The position numbers were made by a program, and so were the translations under genes. From the NCBI GenBank assembly GCA_030041375.1, contig JASHOA010000030.1:1-64000 (forward strand): a stretch of DNA of 64,000 bases. The letters run 5' to 3'. Below the pieces are notes generated by a model. It had not been told where the DNA came from. It made no database searches and saw only the letters and a program-made list of their open reading frames with translations. Each line of letters begins with the position of its first letter. Positions within the stretch are counted from its first letter, which is position 1. Source of the DNA: Acetobacteraceae bacterium. Its GTDB lineage: Bacteria; Pseudomonadota; Alphaproteobacteria; Acetobacterales; Acetobacteraceae. Shown in pieces: positions 26,590 to 34,773 of this stretch.

Positions 26590-28068
26590 TCAGCCGCGAT
26601 GCAGTGAGATCATCTTGAGTTCGGTCATCGCCTCCAGCGTCAGCTTGCCGCCGAGCCGGCCGACGCCGCTCCGTGTGCCGCTTCCGCCGCCAAACGGCAG
26701 GTGCAGCTCCCAGTAGGTGCTGGGGCCGTTGATGTTGACGATGCCGGCGGGAATCGCCTCCGCGACGCGCAAGGCCCGGTTGGTGTCCCGGGAGAACACG
26801 CCCACGCTGAGCCCGTACTCACTGTCGAGCGCCAGATCCAGCGCCTCGGCGTCGTTGCGGAACGAAAGCACGGGAACCACCGGGCCGAACGTCTCCTCCC
26901 GATTGATCTTCATCTCGCGCGTGACGCCGCTCAGCACCGTCGGCTCGAAATAGAGGTCGCTGCCGAGATCCGGCCGTTTCCTGCCGCCGACATGCAGCCT
27001 CGCGCCGCGCGCCACCGCATCCTCGACATGCTCGGCGATCTTCGCCGCCACTTTCGGGTTGTTGAGCGGCCCCATCGTGGTGCCCTGGTGCAGCGGGTCG
27101 CCGAGAACGACGGCGCGGGCATGTTCGACCACCTTGTCGACAAAGGGTTCGGCAACGCGCTGGTGCACCAGCACGCGGCCGGTCGCGGCGCAGACCTGGC
27201 CCGCATTGAAGAACGCTCCGCGCGCTGCCGCTGCGGCCGTACGGCTGATGTCGGCATCGTCATAGACGATCACCCGGCCGTTGCCGCCGAGTTCCAGCAG
27301 CATCGGCTTGCCGGCGCCACGCTCGGCGATGCGCCGGCCGGTCGCGGCGCTGCCGGTGAAGCCGATGCCGTGCGTGTCCGGATGCAAGACGATCTCGTCG
27401 CCGACTGTCGCACCCTCGCCGATCACGAGGTTCAGCACGCCTGCCGGCAGGCCGGCCGCCTCGATCGTCTGCATGAGCGAAACGGCAACGACGGAGGTCG
27501 TCGGCGCCGGCACCCAGACGATGGCGTTGCTGGTCGCAAGCCCGGGCGCGAGATACTCGACCGGAATGTTGACCGGAAAATTCCACGGCGTGATCATGGC
27601 ATAGACGCCGCGTGGCTGCCGGATCGTCATCACGAACTTGCCGGCGTCCTCGGTCGGGATCGTCTCCCCGCGCATCTGCCGCACCAGTTCGGCGGCAAGA
27701 CGGAAGCCGTCTGCCGCCTTCGCCACCTCGCCGGTCGCTTCCGCGAGCGGCTTGCCCTGCTCATCGCTCAGCGTGCGGGCGATCCTGGCGCGGCGCTCGT
27801 CGATCGCAGACGCGATCGCAACGCACATCGCGGCGCGCTCCCAGACCGGCCTCGCCGCCCAGCCCGCCGCCGCGGCCTTCGCGGCGGCGACTGCGCGCCC
27901 GGCGGTCTCGCGGCTGCTCTTCGGCAACAGGCCCAGCGTCTCGCGGCTGCTCTTCGGCAACAGGCCCAGCGTCTCGCGGGTCGCCGGGTTCCGTGCCGGC
28001 ATCGTCTCCGGCTCACGCTCCCAGGCGCCACCGATGCAGTTCGCGTAGGTGGGGGGCTCTATCGACAT
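26590..28068 (-). CDS. Aldehyde dehydrogenase with an 11-residue internal duplication
   Basis: This 492-residue NAD(P)-dependent aldehyde dehydrogenase resembles the benzaldehyde/vanillin dehydrogenase side of the family. Cofactor and active-site elements are YAMITPWNFPVNI, GFTGSAATGRRIAERG, LLELGGNG with the general-base Glu, and catalytic C293 in FFNAGQVCAATGR. Residues 31-41 and 42-52 are an exact tandem duplication of RETLGLLPKSS in the N-terminal surface region. The frame is intact, so it is probably still functional. ATG 28068 has GGGAG eight bases upstream. It is divergent from the second aldehyde dehydrogenase, sharing a 187-bp promoter region. Confidence 0.9.
   Translation of the reverse strand: MSIEPPTYANCIGGAWEREPETMPARNPATRETLGLLPKSSRETLGLLPKSSRETAGRAVAAAKAAAAGWAARPVWERAAMCVAIASAIDERRARIARTLSDEQGKPLAEATGEVAKAADGFRLAAELVRQMRGETIPTEDAGKFVMTIRQPRGVYAMITPWNFPVNIPVEYLAPGLATSNAIVWVPAPTTSVVAVSLMQTIEAAGLPAGVLNLVIGEGATVGDEIVLHPDTHGIGFTGSAATGRRIAERGAGKPMLLELGGNGRVIVYDDADISRTAAAAARGAFFNAGQVCAATGRVLVHQRVAEPFVDKVVEHARAVVLGDPLHQGTTMGPLNNPKVAAKIAEHVEDAVARGARLHVGGRKRPDLGSDLYFEPTVLSGVTREMKINREETFGPVVPVLSFRNDAEALDLALDSEYGLSVGVFSRDTNRALRVAEAIPAGIVNINGPSTYWELHLPFGGGSGTRSGVGRLGGKLTLEAMTELKMISLHRG
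27911..27976 (-). repeat. Perfect 33-bp tandem duplication inside an aldehyde dehydrogenase gene
   Basis: Two identical 33-bp units (27911-27943 and 27944-27976) encode a duplicated 11-residue segment. The exact identity and in-frame length point to a recent slippage or recombination event. Confidence 0.95.
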
Positions 28069-28255
28069 CGTTATCTCCCTTCGATCGGATGCGAGATCGC
28101 GGCGACGGCGCCCGGCCCGGCCCCTCGCTGTTCCCCATCCGGCACGGCGAGCCTCAGCGATCGCGCACCGCCTGCCAGGCGCGCCTGCCGCCCGGCTGGA
28201 CTTGGGCGGCTTCCGGCGTTATATCCTACCGGCTATAACGAGGAGCGGGAAAGCC

Positions 28256-29752
28256 ATGGATGTATCCGCATCCGAAGGGCGGCTGAGCAGCGGCGCGAAG
28301 GCGTTCATCGCCCGCCGCCACAAGTTGCTGATCGACGGACACTGGGTCGATGCCAGGTCCGGCAGGACCTTCGCGGTATTCGATCCGTCGAACGGCCAGC
28401 AGATTGCTGAGGTCGCGGAAGGCGGCGCTGAAGACGTGAATCGTGCCGTCGGGGCCGCTCGCCGCGCATTCGAGGGCGGCCCCTGGGCCAAGATGAAGCC
28501 CGTCGAGCGCGGCAAGATGGTATGGAGACTCGGCGATATTCTGGAGGCGCATGCCGACGAACTCGCCGAACTGGAATCGCTCGACAACGGCAAGCCGGTT
28601 CGCGACGCACGCACTGTCGATCTGCCGTTCGGCTGCGAACTGCTGCGCTACATGGGCGGCTGGTCCACCAAGATCTGCGGCCAGCAGATCCCGATCTCCG
28701 CCCCCGGCGAGTGGCACGCCTATTCGATCCGCGAACCGGTCGGCGTCGTCGGCCAGATCATTCCGTGGAATTTCCCGCTGCTGATGGCAGTGTGGAAGAT
28801 CGCACCGGCGCTGGCCGCGGGCTGCACGATCGTGCTGAAACCGGCGGAACAGACGCCGCTCACCGCGATCCGGCTCGGCGAGCTGATCGTCGAAGCGGGC
28901 TTCCCGCCCGGCGTCGTCAACATCATCACCGGTGACGGCACGGCGGGCGCGGCGCTGGCGGCGCATCCGGACGTGGACAAGGTCGCGTTCACCGGCTCGA
29001 CGGAAGTGGGCAAGCTGATCGTGCAGGCAGCCGCCGGCAACCTGAAGAAGGTGTCGCTCGAGCTGGGCGGCAAATCGCCGGCGATCGTGTTCCCGGATGC
29101 CGACCTGAGCGTCGCGATCCCGGGCACGGCGTCCGGCATCTTCTTCAATATGGGCCAGTGCTGCACCGCGGGTTCCCGCCTGTTCGTCCACGAGCGCGTG
29201 TTCGACAAGGTGATGACGGGCCTTGCCGGCGAGGCGGCCAGGCTCAAGATCGGCCCGGGCCTCGACCCGGAGACGCGGATCGGGCCGCTGGTGTCGGACG
29301 AGCAACTCCGGCGCGTAACCGGCTATCTCGAATCCGGCCGCCAGCAGGGCGCCGAGGTGGTGACCGGCGGCAAGCGCCACGGCAACAGCGGCTATTTCGT
29401 CGAGCCGACGATCATCACCAGGACGACGCCGGAGATGAAAATCGTGCGCGAGGAGATCTTCGGGCCGGTCGTCTGTGCGATCCGCTACAACGACAACGAT
29501 CTCGACCGTATCGCCAGGGAAGGCAACAACACCGAGTATGGTCTCGCGGCCTCGATCTGGACCCGCGATCTCGGCATCGCCCACAAGCTGGCGCGCAAGC
29601 TGAAGGCGGGCTCGGTCTGGATCAATGTCCACAACTTCAACGACGTCGCGCTGCCGTTCGGCGGCTACAAGCAGTCCGGCTGGGGGCGCGAGATGGGCTA
29701 TGAGGCGATCGAGCTCTACACCGAAACCAAGGCGGTAGCGGCCCTCCTCTGA
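28256..29752 (+). CDS. Aldehyde dehydrogenase (class 1/2, phenylacetaldehyde-type)
   Basis: This 498-residue NAD-dependent aldehyde dehydrogenase shows VVGQIIPWNFPLLMAVWKIA, AFTGSTEVGKLI, SLELGGKSPAIVF with the general base, and catalytic C303 in NMGQCCTAGSR. These fit the ALDH1/2-like group that oxidises aliphatic or aryl-acetaldehydes. Length is normal and there are no defects. ATG 28256 is preceded by CGAGGAGCGGGAAA. Its stop overlaps the start of the DUF2325 gene (TGATG), an unusual partner. It could oxidise the aldehyde produced by the PQQ dehydrogenase encoded 2 kb downstream, but that link is inference. Confidence 0.92.
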   Translation: MDVSASEGRLSSGAKAFIARRHKLLIDGHWVDARSGRTFAVFDPSNGQQIAEVAEGGAEDVNRAVGAARRAFEGGPWAKMKPVERGKMVWRLGDILEAHADELAELESLDNGKPVRDARTVDLPFGCELLRYMGGWSTKICGQQIPISAPGEWHAYSIREPVGVVGQIIPWNFPLLMAVWKIAPALAAGCTIVLKPAEQTPLTAIRLGELIVEAGFPPGVVNIITGDGTAGAALAAHPDVDKVAFTGSTEVGKLIVQAAAGNLKKVSLELGGKSPAIVFPDADLSVAIPGTASGIFFNMGQCCTAGSRLFVHERVFDKVMTGLAGEAARLKIGPGLDPETRIGPLVSDEQLRRVTGYLESGRQQGAEVVTGGKRHGNSGYFVEPTIITRTTPEMKIVREEIFGPVVCAIRYNDNDLDRIAREGNNTEYGLAASIWTRDLGIAHKLARKLKAGSVWINVHNFNDVALPFGGYKQSGWGREMGYEAIELYTETKAVAALL

Positions 29753-31002
29753 TGCTCGACGGCCAGCCCTTCCACCTCTCCAAAGCGGCCGGGCTGGCCG
29801 CCCTTGACGGGCGCGTCATGCCGAACTCGGGAAGCGCTGCCCAACCCGCGTCGCGTCAGCGGCTGAAGCTGTGGCAGCTCCCCGATACCATGCACTGCTC
29901 TGTCATCGGTACCTGCATGACGACGGGCGAGCTGCGACAGGCCATGGCGCGCGTGCTGCAAGCCGATGTGTCGCACATCAGCGATCACGACCTGCATGCC
30001 AGAGCCGTCGGGTTGTGCGGTGCGCAGACGGCTGCCAGCAAGGTGCTCAGCAAGGCGCTGGATCAGCGGCACCAAGCGGCAATCCGGCAGTTCTCACGGC
30101 TCGAGACCGAACTCGCCGTAATGGAGAAATGGAACGAAGCGCGACGGGCCGGCGATATTCCCGGCGCATATTGGGCTGTCCTGACTCATCCGCATGTCGG
30201 GTTCGAGGGCTCGCGGCAGGCGTTCGGCGATGTTCACATGCTCTCGCACCTGGTCGGCGCAGCGAATCGCGCGGACATCCGCCGCCTGACGGCGTTGGAG
30301 GAGGAGAACGCCGCCCTCCGCTCGAAAGTCGAACGCCAGCAGGCGCGCTTGCAGGAATTGGTGATTTCACGAGATGCCATGATCAGGCACCTTACCGAAC
30401 TCGCGGCCAGTCAGGTAAAGGCTGCTGCCGCGTCGGACGAGGGCGAAACGCTTTCCGCGCTTCGCCACCTGGTATCTGGTTTGCACGAGCGCCTGTCACA
30501 GGAACTCGGCCGGCACCGGCACCTGGAACGACGTGCGGCCGATGCCGCAGAGGCGAGCCGGCGGTGGGAACAGAGGGCCAGGAACGCCGAGGCACGCTGC
30601 GCGGCGCTGGATCGCGAGATTGCATTGCTGGAGCATCAGGAGAAGACACACGATCCGGCGATCACGGCACCGGATCTTCCGGCGGAACGCATCCTTTACG
30701 TCGGCGGCAGGCCAGGCTGCATCGAGCAGATACGAGAGTTGATGGTGGCCGCCGGAGGGGAATTGTTGCGCCATGACGGCGGGCTGCATGATCAGCCTTC
30801 CCTGTTGCCTGGATTGATCAGCCAGGCTGATCGTGTCGCGTTTCCGGTGGATTGTGTGAGCCACGATGCTGCGCTCACGGTCAAGCGTGTCTGCCGGCAA
30901 TTAGGCAAGGTGTGGTTGCCGCTGCGCTCCTCGGGCCTCGCTTCCTTCCTGACGGCAATGGCCGAGCCGGCCGGTGCTCAACGTTCATGCCTGGAACAAT
31001 GA
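29752..31002 (+). CDS. DUF2325-domain coiled-coil protein of unknown function
   Basis: This protein of up to 416 residues contains an N-terminal domain with the block LWQLPDTMHCSVIGTCMTTG, including Cys/His residues that might bind a metal. A long predicted coiled coil occupies residues about 195-315 (EEENAALRSKVERQQARLQEL and similar). The C-terminal Rossmann-like DUF2325 segment starts at ILYVGGRPGCIEQIRELM, with HDGG and QADRVAFPVDCVSHDA. Family members have no established function. Translation may start at 29752, overlapping the aldehyde dehydrogenase stop, or at ATG 29818 closer to the first conserved block. The coupling suggests shared expression. Confidence 0.75.
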   Translation: MLDGQPFHLSKAAGLAALDGRVMPNSGSAAQPASRQRLKLWQLPDTMHCSVIGTCMTTGELRQAMARVLQADVSHISDHDLHARAVGLCGAQTAASKVLSKALDQRHQAAIRQFSRLETELAVMEKWNEARRAGDIPGAYWAVLTHPHVGFEGSRQAFGDVHMLSHLVGAANRADIRRLTALEEENAALRSKVERQQARLQELVISRDAMIRHLTELAASQVKAAAASDEGETLSALRHLVSGLHERLSQELGRHRHLERRAADAAEASRRWEQRARNAEARCAALDREIALLEHQEKTHDPAITAPDLPAERILYVGGRPGCIEQIRELMVAAGGELLRHDGGLHDQPSLLPGLISQADRVAFPVDCVSHDAALTVKRVCRQLGKVWLPLRSSGLASFLTAMAEPAGAQRSCLEQ

Positions 31003-31007
31003 ACGAC

Positions 31008-31025
31008 TGACCGACCAGTCGGTCA
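31008..31025. promoter_or_regulatory. Perfect dyad resembling a TetR-family operator
   Basis: TGACCGACCAGTCGGTCA consists of two 8-bp half sites (TGACCGAC) with a 2-bp spacer, close to operators bound by many TetR/AcrR-type repressors. It lies just after the DUF2325 gene and about 390 bp upstream of the cytochrome/PQQ dehydrogenase pair, the only downstream genes on that strand. The adjacent regulator gene is absent from the window. Confidence 0.5.
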
Positions 31026-31061
31026 TTGATAGGATTCTCTCCACCATGGCAACCGATGGTC

Positions 31062-31122
31062 GAAGAGCAGTGTGCCGGCCGCTACGGCGCATCAACCGCT
31101 ACCAGGCGTCGGAGCCTGAACA
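31062..31122 (+). repeat. Degenerate 3' fragment of family B repeat
   Basis: By eye, about 44 of 61 positions match the right half of the copy at 52353-52487. The best block is GTGTGCCG-CCGCTA--G-GCATC, continuing to GCG--GGAG. The left half and the terminal CTAG are missing, so this looks like an old, decayed copy. Confidence 0.5.
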
Positions 31123-31416
31123 TGACTGATCAGCCAGTTATATAGGCCACAGATGGTGCTTTGAAGAAGGAGCGAACGAGCGCCGGGTTGCCCCGGATAG
31201 CGAGCAGGTCCGCCTCGATGCGGTCTTGCCGCGCCGCTCCCGAGGCGAGTGGGCGCTTGGCCGTCCAGGGCAATCGCATTTCAAAGTTGAGCCAGGACTG
31301 CGGAGGCAGCCGTCGTGCCTCGTCGTGCAACTCTCTGCCCGTTGCTGCAACTTTTTTTTCCTGACGGTGCCCTTAGCGTGTCACCGGTAACAAGCTCCGG
31401 ATTCGGGGAGGGCTGG

Positions 31417-32010
31417 ATGGGGCCACGCCACTGTGCAGCCGTCGGCGCCCTGCTGGCGATTGTTGCCGGTGGCGCGCTTCTCGCCTGGTCCGCGCGCGCG
31501 CAACAGAACGCGGCGCCCCAGGGCGCAAGCGCCATGTTCGCCCGCATCGCGACCGTGCTGCGCAGTCCGCGCTGCCTGAACTGCCACACGGTCACGGACT
31601 TCCCGCGCCAGGGCGATGATCGCCACGCCCACCTCTTTTTTGTCACCCGCGGACCCGATGACAGGGGCTTGCCGTGGGCTCGATGCACCTCCTGCCACGG
31701 GGAGGCCAACAACAATGCGACCGGCATTCCCGGCCGGCCGGATTGGCATATGGCGCCGCTCAGCATGGGCTGGGAGGGTCTGTCAGACACTGGGCTTTGC
31801 CATCGCCTCCTCAATCCGGCAGACAACGGACACCGCACGCCGGAGCAGATCTACGAGCATATTGCCTTCGACCGGCAGTTCATCGCCTGGGCATGGTCGC
31901 CCGGCCGGAACATCCAGGGTGTCCAGCGCACGGTGCCACCGATTCCGCGCCACGCGTTCAGTCTCCTGGTCAAGGAATGGGTCGCCGCCGGGGCCCCTTG
32001 TCCGCAATAG
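31417..32010 (+). CDS. Periplasmic c-type cytochrome-like protein with two CxxCH motifs
   Basis: This 197-residue exported protein has a hydrophobic signal segment (AAVGALLAIVAGGALLAW) ending near ARAQQ. Two haem-attachment motifs are CLNCH at 53-57 and CTSCH at 90-94, each followed by family-typical residues (PRCLNCHTVTDFPRQGD, CHGEANN). It is 27 bp upstream of the PQQ dehydrogenase gene and probably takes electrons from it or from its cytochrome domain. Start ATG 31417 follows GGGGAGGGC. I do not recognise a closely characterised homologue. Confidence 0.8.
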   Translation: MGPRHCAAVGALLAIVAGGALLAWSARAQQNAAPQGASAMFARIATVLRSPRCLNCHTVTDFPRQGDDRHAHLFFVTRGPDDRGLPWARCTSCHGEANNNATGIPGRPDWHMAPLSMGWEGLSDTGLCHRLLNPADNGHRTPEQIYEHIAFDRQFIAWAWSPGRNIQGVQRTVPPIPRHAFSLLVKEWVAAGAPCPQ

Positions 32011-32037
32011 CCGCGTCACGCAACCGAGGAGGAAACC

Positions 32038-33918
32038 ATGGCTTCGCGCGTCAGCCGCTCTCTTCCTGCGTTGCTTCTGGCGGTCGCCTCGCTCGCCTGT
32101 CCGATTGCCGCGAGTGCCCAGGAACCCGGCGATTGGTTTACGATGAACAAGGACTATTCTGCCCAGCGCTATGTGAATCTGGACCAGATCACGCCGGCGA
32201 ACGTCGGTTCCATGAAGGAGGAGTGTGAAATCCGGCTCGACGAGCCGGGTACCGCCGTCTTCACCAGCGGCCTCCTGATGGTCGGGCGCACGCTCTACGT
32301 CAACACGTTCCGCGCCGTCTACGCCATCGATGCCACTGCCTGCGCGCTTCGCTGGCGCTACGTGACATCCTTCAACAGCGCGCCGAACCACCCCAGCAAC
32401 CGCGGCTCCGGTTACTGGGACGGGAAGATTTATTTCGGGGCAGCGAACGGCGATTTGATCGCGCTTGACGCAGCCACCGGCAAGCCCGTCTGGGACGTGC
32501 CGAACGCCATCGGCGAGGGCGAATCCTTCATTTCTGCTCCCATCATCTGGGACGGCAAGGTGTTCATCGGGATCGGCGTCAGCGATCGGGGAATCCGCGG
32601 TCGGTTCATGGCTTTCGACGCGAACGCCGGCAAGGAATTGTGGCGGTGGTACAGCATTCCACTCGGCAACGAGCCCGGTGCGGATACCTGGAGGAGCGCA
32701 TCCACGATACCGCCCGCGGGCGGCGGATTCTGGGCCAGTTCCTCGCTCGACCCGACGACCGGCGAGGTGTTCGCTCCGGTTGCCAATCCATACCCCGATT
32801 ACCTGCCCGGGCGGCGCCTGGGCGCCAACCTCTACACGAATTCTGTCGTTTCTCTGAACGTCAGCGACGGCAGGATGGACTGGTACTATCAGGCGGTGCC
32901 GAACGACCAGCATGACTGGGACCTCGGCACGACGCCGACCCTGTACACGGCGAGCGACGGCAGCAGAATGGTCGCCATCGCCGGAAAGGACGGTCTTGTC
33001 TACGGCATCGACCGCACGACCCACGATCTCATCTTCGCAACTCCCGGAACGACCCGGCAGAATGACGGGCCTTACGATGAGAAAAAGCCCGCCCTGGTCT
33101 GCCCCGGCACGCTCGGCGGCGCGGAGTGGAACGGCGCTGCCTACGACCCCGGGACCGGCATGATCTACACCGGAATGGTCGATTGGTGCTGGTACTTTGC
33201 TAAACAAGGGGACGAGGGTGCGGCCGTCTGGAATTTCAGCGCGCCGCCGCGCGGCCAGATCACCGCGATCAACGGCGCCAACGGCGATATCGAGTGGCAG
33301 TATCGCGCCGAAGCCCCGGTCATCGCCGGGCTGGTGCCGACCAGGAGCGGCCTTCTCTTTGGCGGTGATGTGCGTGGCAACCTGCTCGCCTTCGATGCCA
33401 GAACAGGCGCGGTGCTCGACCGCATCGATACCGGCGGTGCACTCAACAACGGGCTGATCAGCTACGCGGTGGACGGCACCCAGTATGTCGCCGCCGCGGT
33501 CGGCGGCGTGGCGCTGAACACCGACGGTGTGGCCGGCGCTCTCCGCGTCAGTATCTTCGGCCTGCACGGCAGCGCCATGCCGAGGATCGTGCGGACCGCG
33601 CCGTTGCCGCTGCTCGGGCGCACGCCGGCGGAGAAAGCCGCCTTTGTGTACGGCTTCGTGTGCGCGGACTGCCACGGAGAGGACGCCCGGGGCCGCGTAT
33701 ACCCGAGCCTCGAGCGCCAGACGCAGCTCGCCGGCAACCCCGCGGCGCTGAAGGCGTTTCTCGCCTATGTACCGCCGCCGATGCCGCGCCTCTATCCGGG
33801 CCTCCTGAATGACAAGGACGTCGACCTGATCGCCAGGTACTTGAAGGTCGTACTGAAGCCGTCCCCGGCGACGCCAGCGGCGCCGGCCACCGGGTCGTCC
33901 GGCGCACCTGGTCCATAA
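32038..33918 (+). CDS. PQQ-dependent quinohaemoprotein dehydrogenase
   Basis: This 626-residue periplasmic enzyme has a signal peptide (LPALLLAVASLACPIAASA), an eight-bladed PQQ propeller and a C-terminal cytochrome c domain. The propeller shows repeated W-motifs such as GDLIALDAATGKPVWDV and GNLLAFDARTG. The active-site block is PNDQHDWDLGTTPTL, with the catalytic Asp region. CADCH is at 542-546 and a likely Met ligand in PPPMPRLYPG. It would oxidise an alcohol or sugar and pass electrons to the preceding cytochrome. The adjacent Cys pair that many PQQ alcohol dehydrogenases keep near the cofactor is absent (PNHPSNRG at that place). ATG 32038 follows GAGGAGG. Confidence 0.88.
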   Translation: MASRVSRSLPALLLAVASLACPIAASAQEPGDWFTMNKDYSAQRYVNLDQITPANVGSMKEECEIRLDEPGTAVFTSGLLMVGRTLYVNTFRAVYAIDATACALRWRYVTSFNSAPNHPSNRGSGYWDGKIYFGAANGDLIALDAATGKPVWDVPNAIGEGESFISAPIIWDGKVFIGIGVSDRGIRGRFMAFDANAGKELWRWYSIPLGNEPGADTWRSASTIPPAGGGFWASSSLDPTTGEVFAPVANPYPDYLPGRRLGANLYTNSVVSLNVSDGRMDWYYQAVPNDQHDWDLGTTPTLYTASDGSRMVAIAGKDGLVYGIDRTTHDLIFATPGTTRQNDGPYDEKKPALVCPGTLGGAEWNGAAYDPGTGMIYTGMVDWCWYFAKQGDEGAAVWNFSAPPRGQITAINGANGDIEWQYRAEAPVIAGLVPTRSGLLFGGDVRGNLLAFDARTGAVLDRIDTGGALNNGLISYAVDGTQYVAAAVGGVALNTDGVAGALRVSIFGLHGSAMPRIVRTAPLPLLGRTPAEKAAFVYGFVCADCHGEDARGRVYPSLERQTQLAGNPAALKAFLAYVPPPMPRLYPGLLNDKDVDLIARYLKVVLKPSPATPAAPATGSSGAPGP

Positions 33919-33922
33919 ACCT

Positions 33923-33996
33923 GGGAAGCATCGGAAAGCGTGGGGCCACTCTGGCGGTCGCCTGTCCCTGCCACCCCACACTTTCCGATGCTTCCC
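33923..33996. terminator. Long hairpin after the PQQ dehydrogenase gene
   Basis: A 23-bp stem pairs 33923-33945 with 33974-33996 (one mismatch), with a 28-nt loop, starting five bases after the PQQ dehydrogenase stop. It lacks a clear T tract, so it may be an mRNA-stabilising hairpin, a non-canonical terminator or a small inverted repeat element rather than a standard Rho-independent terminator. Confidence 0.5.
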
Positions 33997-34394
33997 TTGG
34001 TGACTTGCGTGGGCAAAAGGTCTGCGTAACCGCGTCGATCAGCAGATATCGCGGGCGGCCCGAATTGATCCTGCGCCAGCCGAGGCCGTTGAAACACCAG
34101 GATTGATCCGCAGGAAGTAGCTCAGGCCCATCGTTGCTGACGCTGTTGACGCGGCTGCCGATTGACCATGTCTGCAGCACGCCATTGGCAGCGCGACGCA
34201 TCAACGCGGCCGGATCGCTTACGGCCTTGCCGAGCGGGGTCAGGCCGCACCCGGAGGCCCGCGAGCGTCGAGCGAGAGTACGGGTGCCGCGGTGGAGCGC
34301 GCGGCTCATCTTCTTGTGAAGAATCTGAAGCGCTCCGAACAGGACTCTGATTGCTGCCCTGTGCTATGCGGCAATTCTTGGAGGCAATCGGAAG
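33997..34394. other. Intergenic region with no confident gene
   Basis: This is roughly 400 bp. A minus-strand open frame (product with stretches like WCFNGLGWRRI and RPRYLLIDAVTQTF) ends antisense within the PQQ gene. It may be the remnant of a gene, but no family was recognised and no start with a good ribosome site stands out. Confidence 0.4.
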
Positions 34395-34649
34395 ATGCAG
34401 CATGCTACAGGAGCATGGACTGCAGACGCGGCAATCTTCTTTTCCTGCCTTGTGTCCAGCGATCACTGGCGCGTAGCGCGGACCTTGCTGCGCTGCTTCG
34501 GTGTTTTCGCCGCGGACGTTGCCCGGCGCCAGCAGATGAAGCTGTTGAGCGAGCGTGACTTTCCTTCGGCGGCGACATGGGGCGCGGTCTTCTATGCTGT
34601 CCTCGAGCTGGACCGGGAAGCGCCTGTACCGCGGAAGGAGATCAACTGA
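34395..34649 (+). CDS. Small hypothetical protein
   Basis: This 84-residue open frame starts at ATG 34395 and ends 17 bp before the fourth family A repeat. The product is mixed helical (FFSCLVSSDHWRVARTLLRC, FPSAATWGAVFYAVLELDRE) with no signal peptide or known domain. Hydrophobic and charged residues are distributed like a real globular protein. There is no clear ribosome site or operon context, so coding status is uncertain. Confidence 0.35.
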   Translation: MQHATGAWTADAAIFFSCLVSSDHWRVARTLLRCFGVFAADVARRQQMKLLSERDFPSAATWGAVFYAVLELDREAPVPRKEIN

Positions 34650-34666
34650 GGCGGTTTTCGGCTCTG

Positions 34667-34773
34667 CTGGCCCACGATCGCCCGAGGCGGAATCGTCGGA
34701 GGGCGTGAATCGTGGGCTCGAATAAACCGCGAGACCCGTGTCGGGCTGCACAGTCAGTCCGACACGAGTCTAG
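34667..34773 (+). repeat. 107-bp palindromic repeat, copy 4 (family A)
   Basis: This is another exact 107-bp copy, bounded by CTGG at the left and CTAG at the right. The first stem reads GCCCACGAT pairing with ATCGTGGGC, where copies 1 and 2 have GCCCGCGAT with ATCGCGGGC: a compensatory G-C to A-T change. The second stem has one G-T and one C-A substitution, so it is partly weakened. Confidence 0.88.

Larger units (their letters stand above)
31003..31416. other. Intergenic region upstream of the cytochrome/PQQ pair
   Basis: This is about 414 bp without a credible gene. It holds the TetR-like dyad at 31008-31025 and a degenerate 3' fragment of a family B repeat at 31062-31122. A T8 run near 31350 precedes the cytochrome gene. 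Nothing else was recognised; the promoter of the cytochrome/PQQ operon should lie here. Confidence 0.5.

Noticed and set aside
28226-29632. Long minus-strand frame across the second aldehyde dehydrogenase
   Set aside because: It is an antisense shadow of a gene with complete ALDH motifs; no independent evidence.
31783-33981. Long open frame antisense to the PQQ dehydrogenase gene
   Set aside because: It is a by-product of high third-position GC in the real gene; it has low-complexity, Arg/Gly-rich content and no family features.
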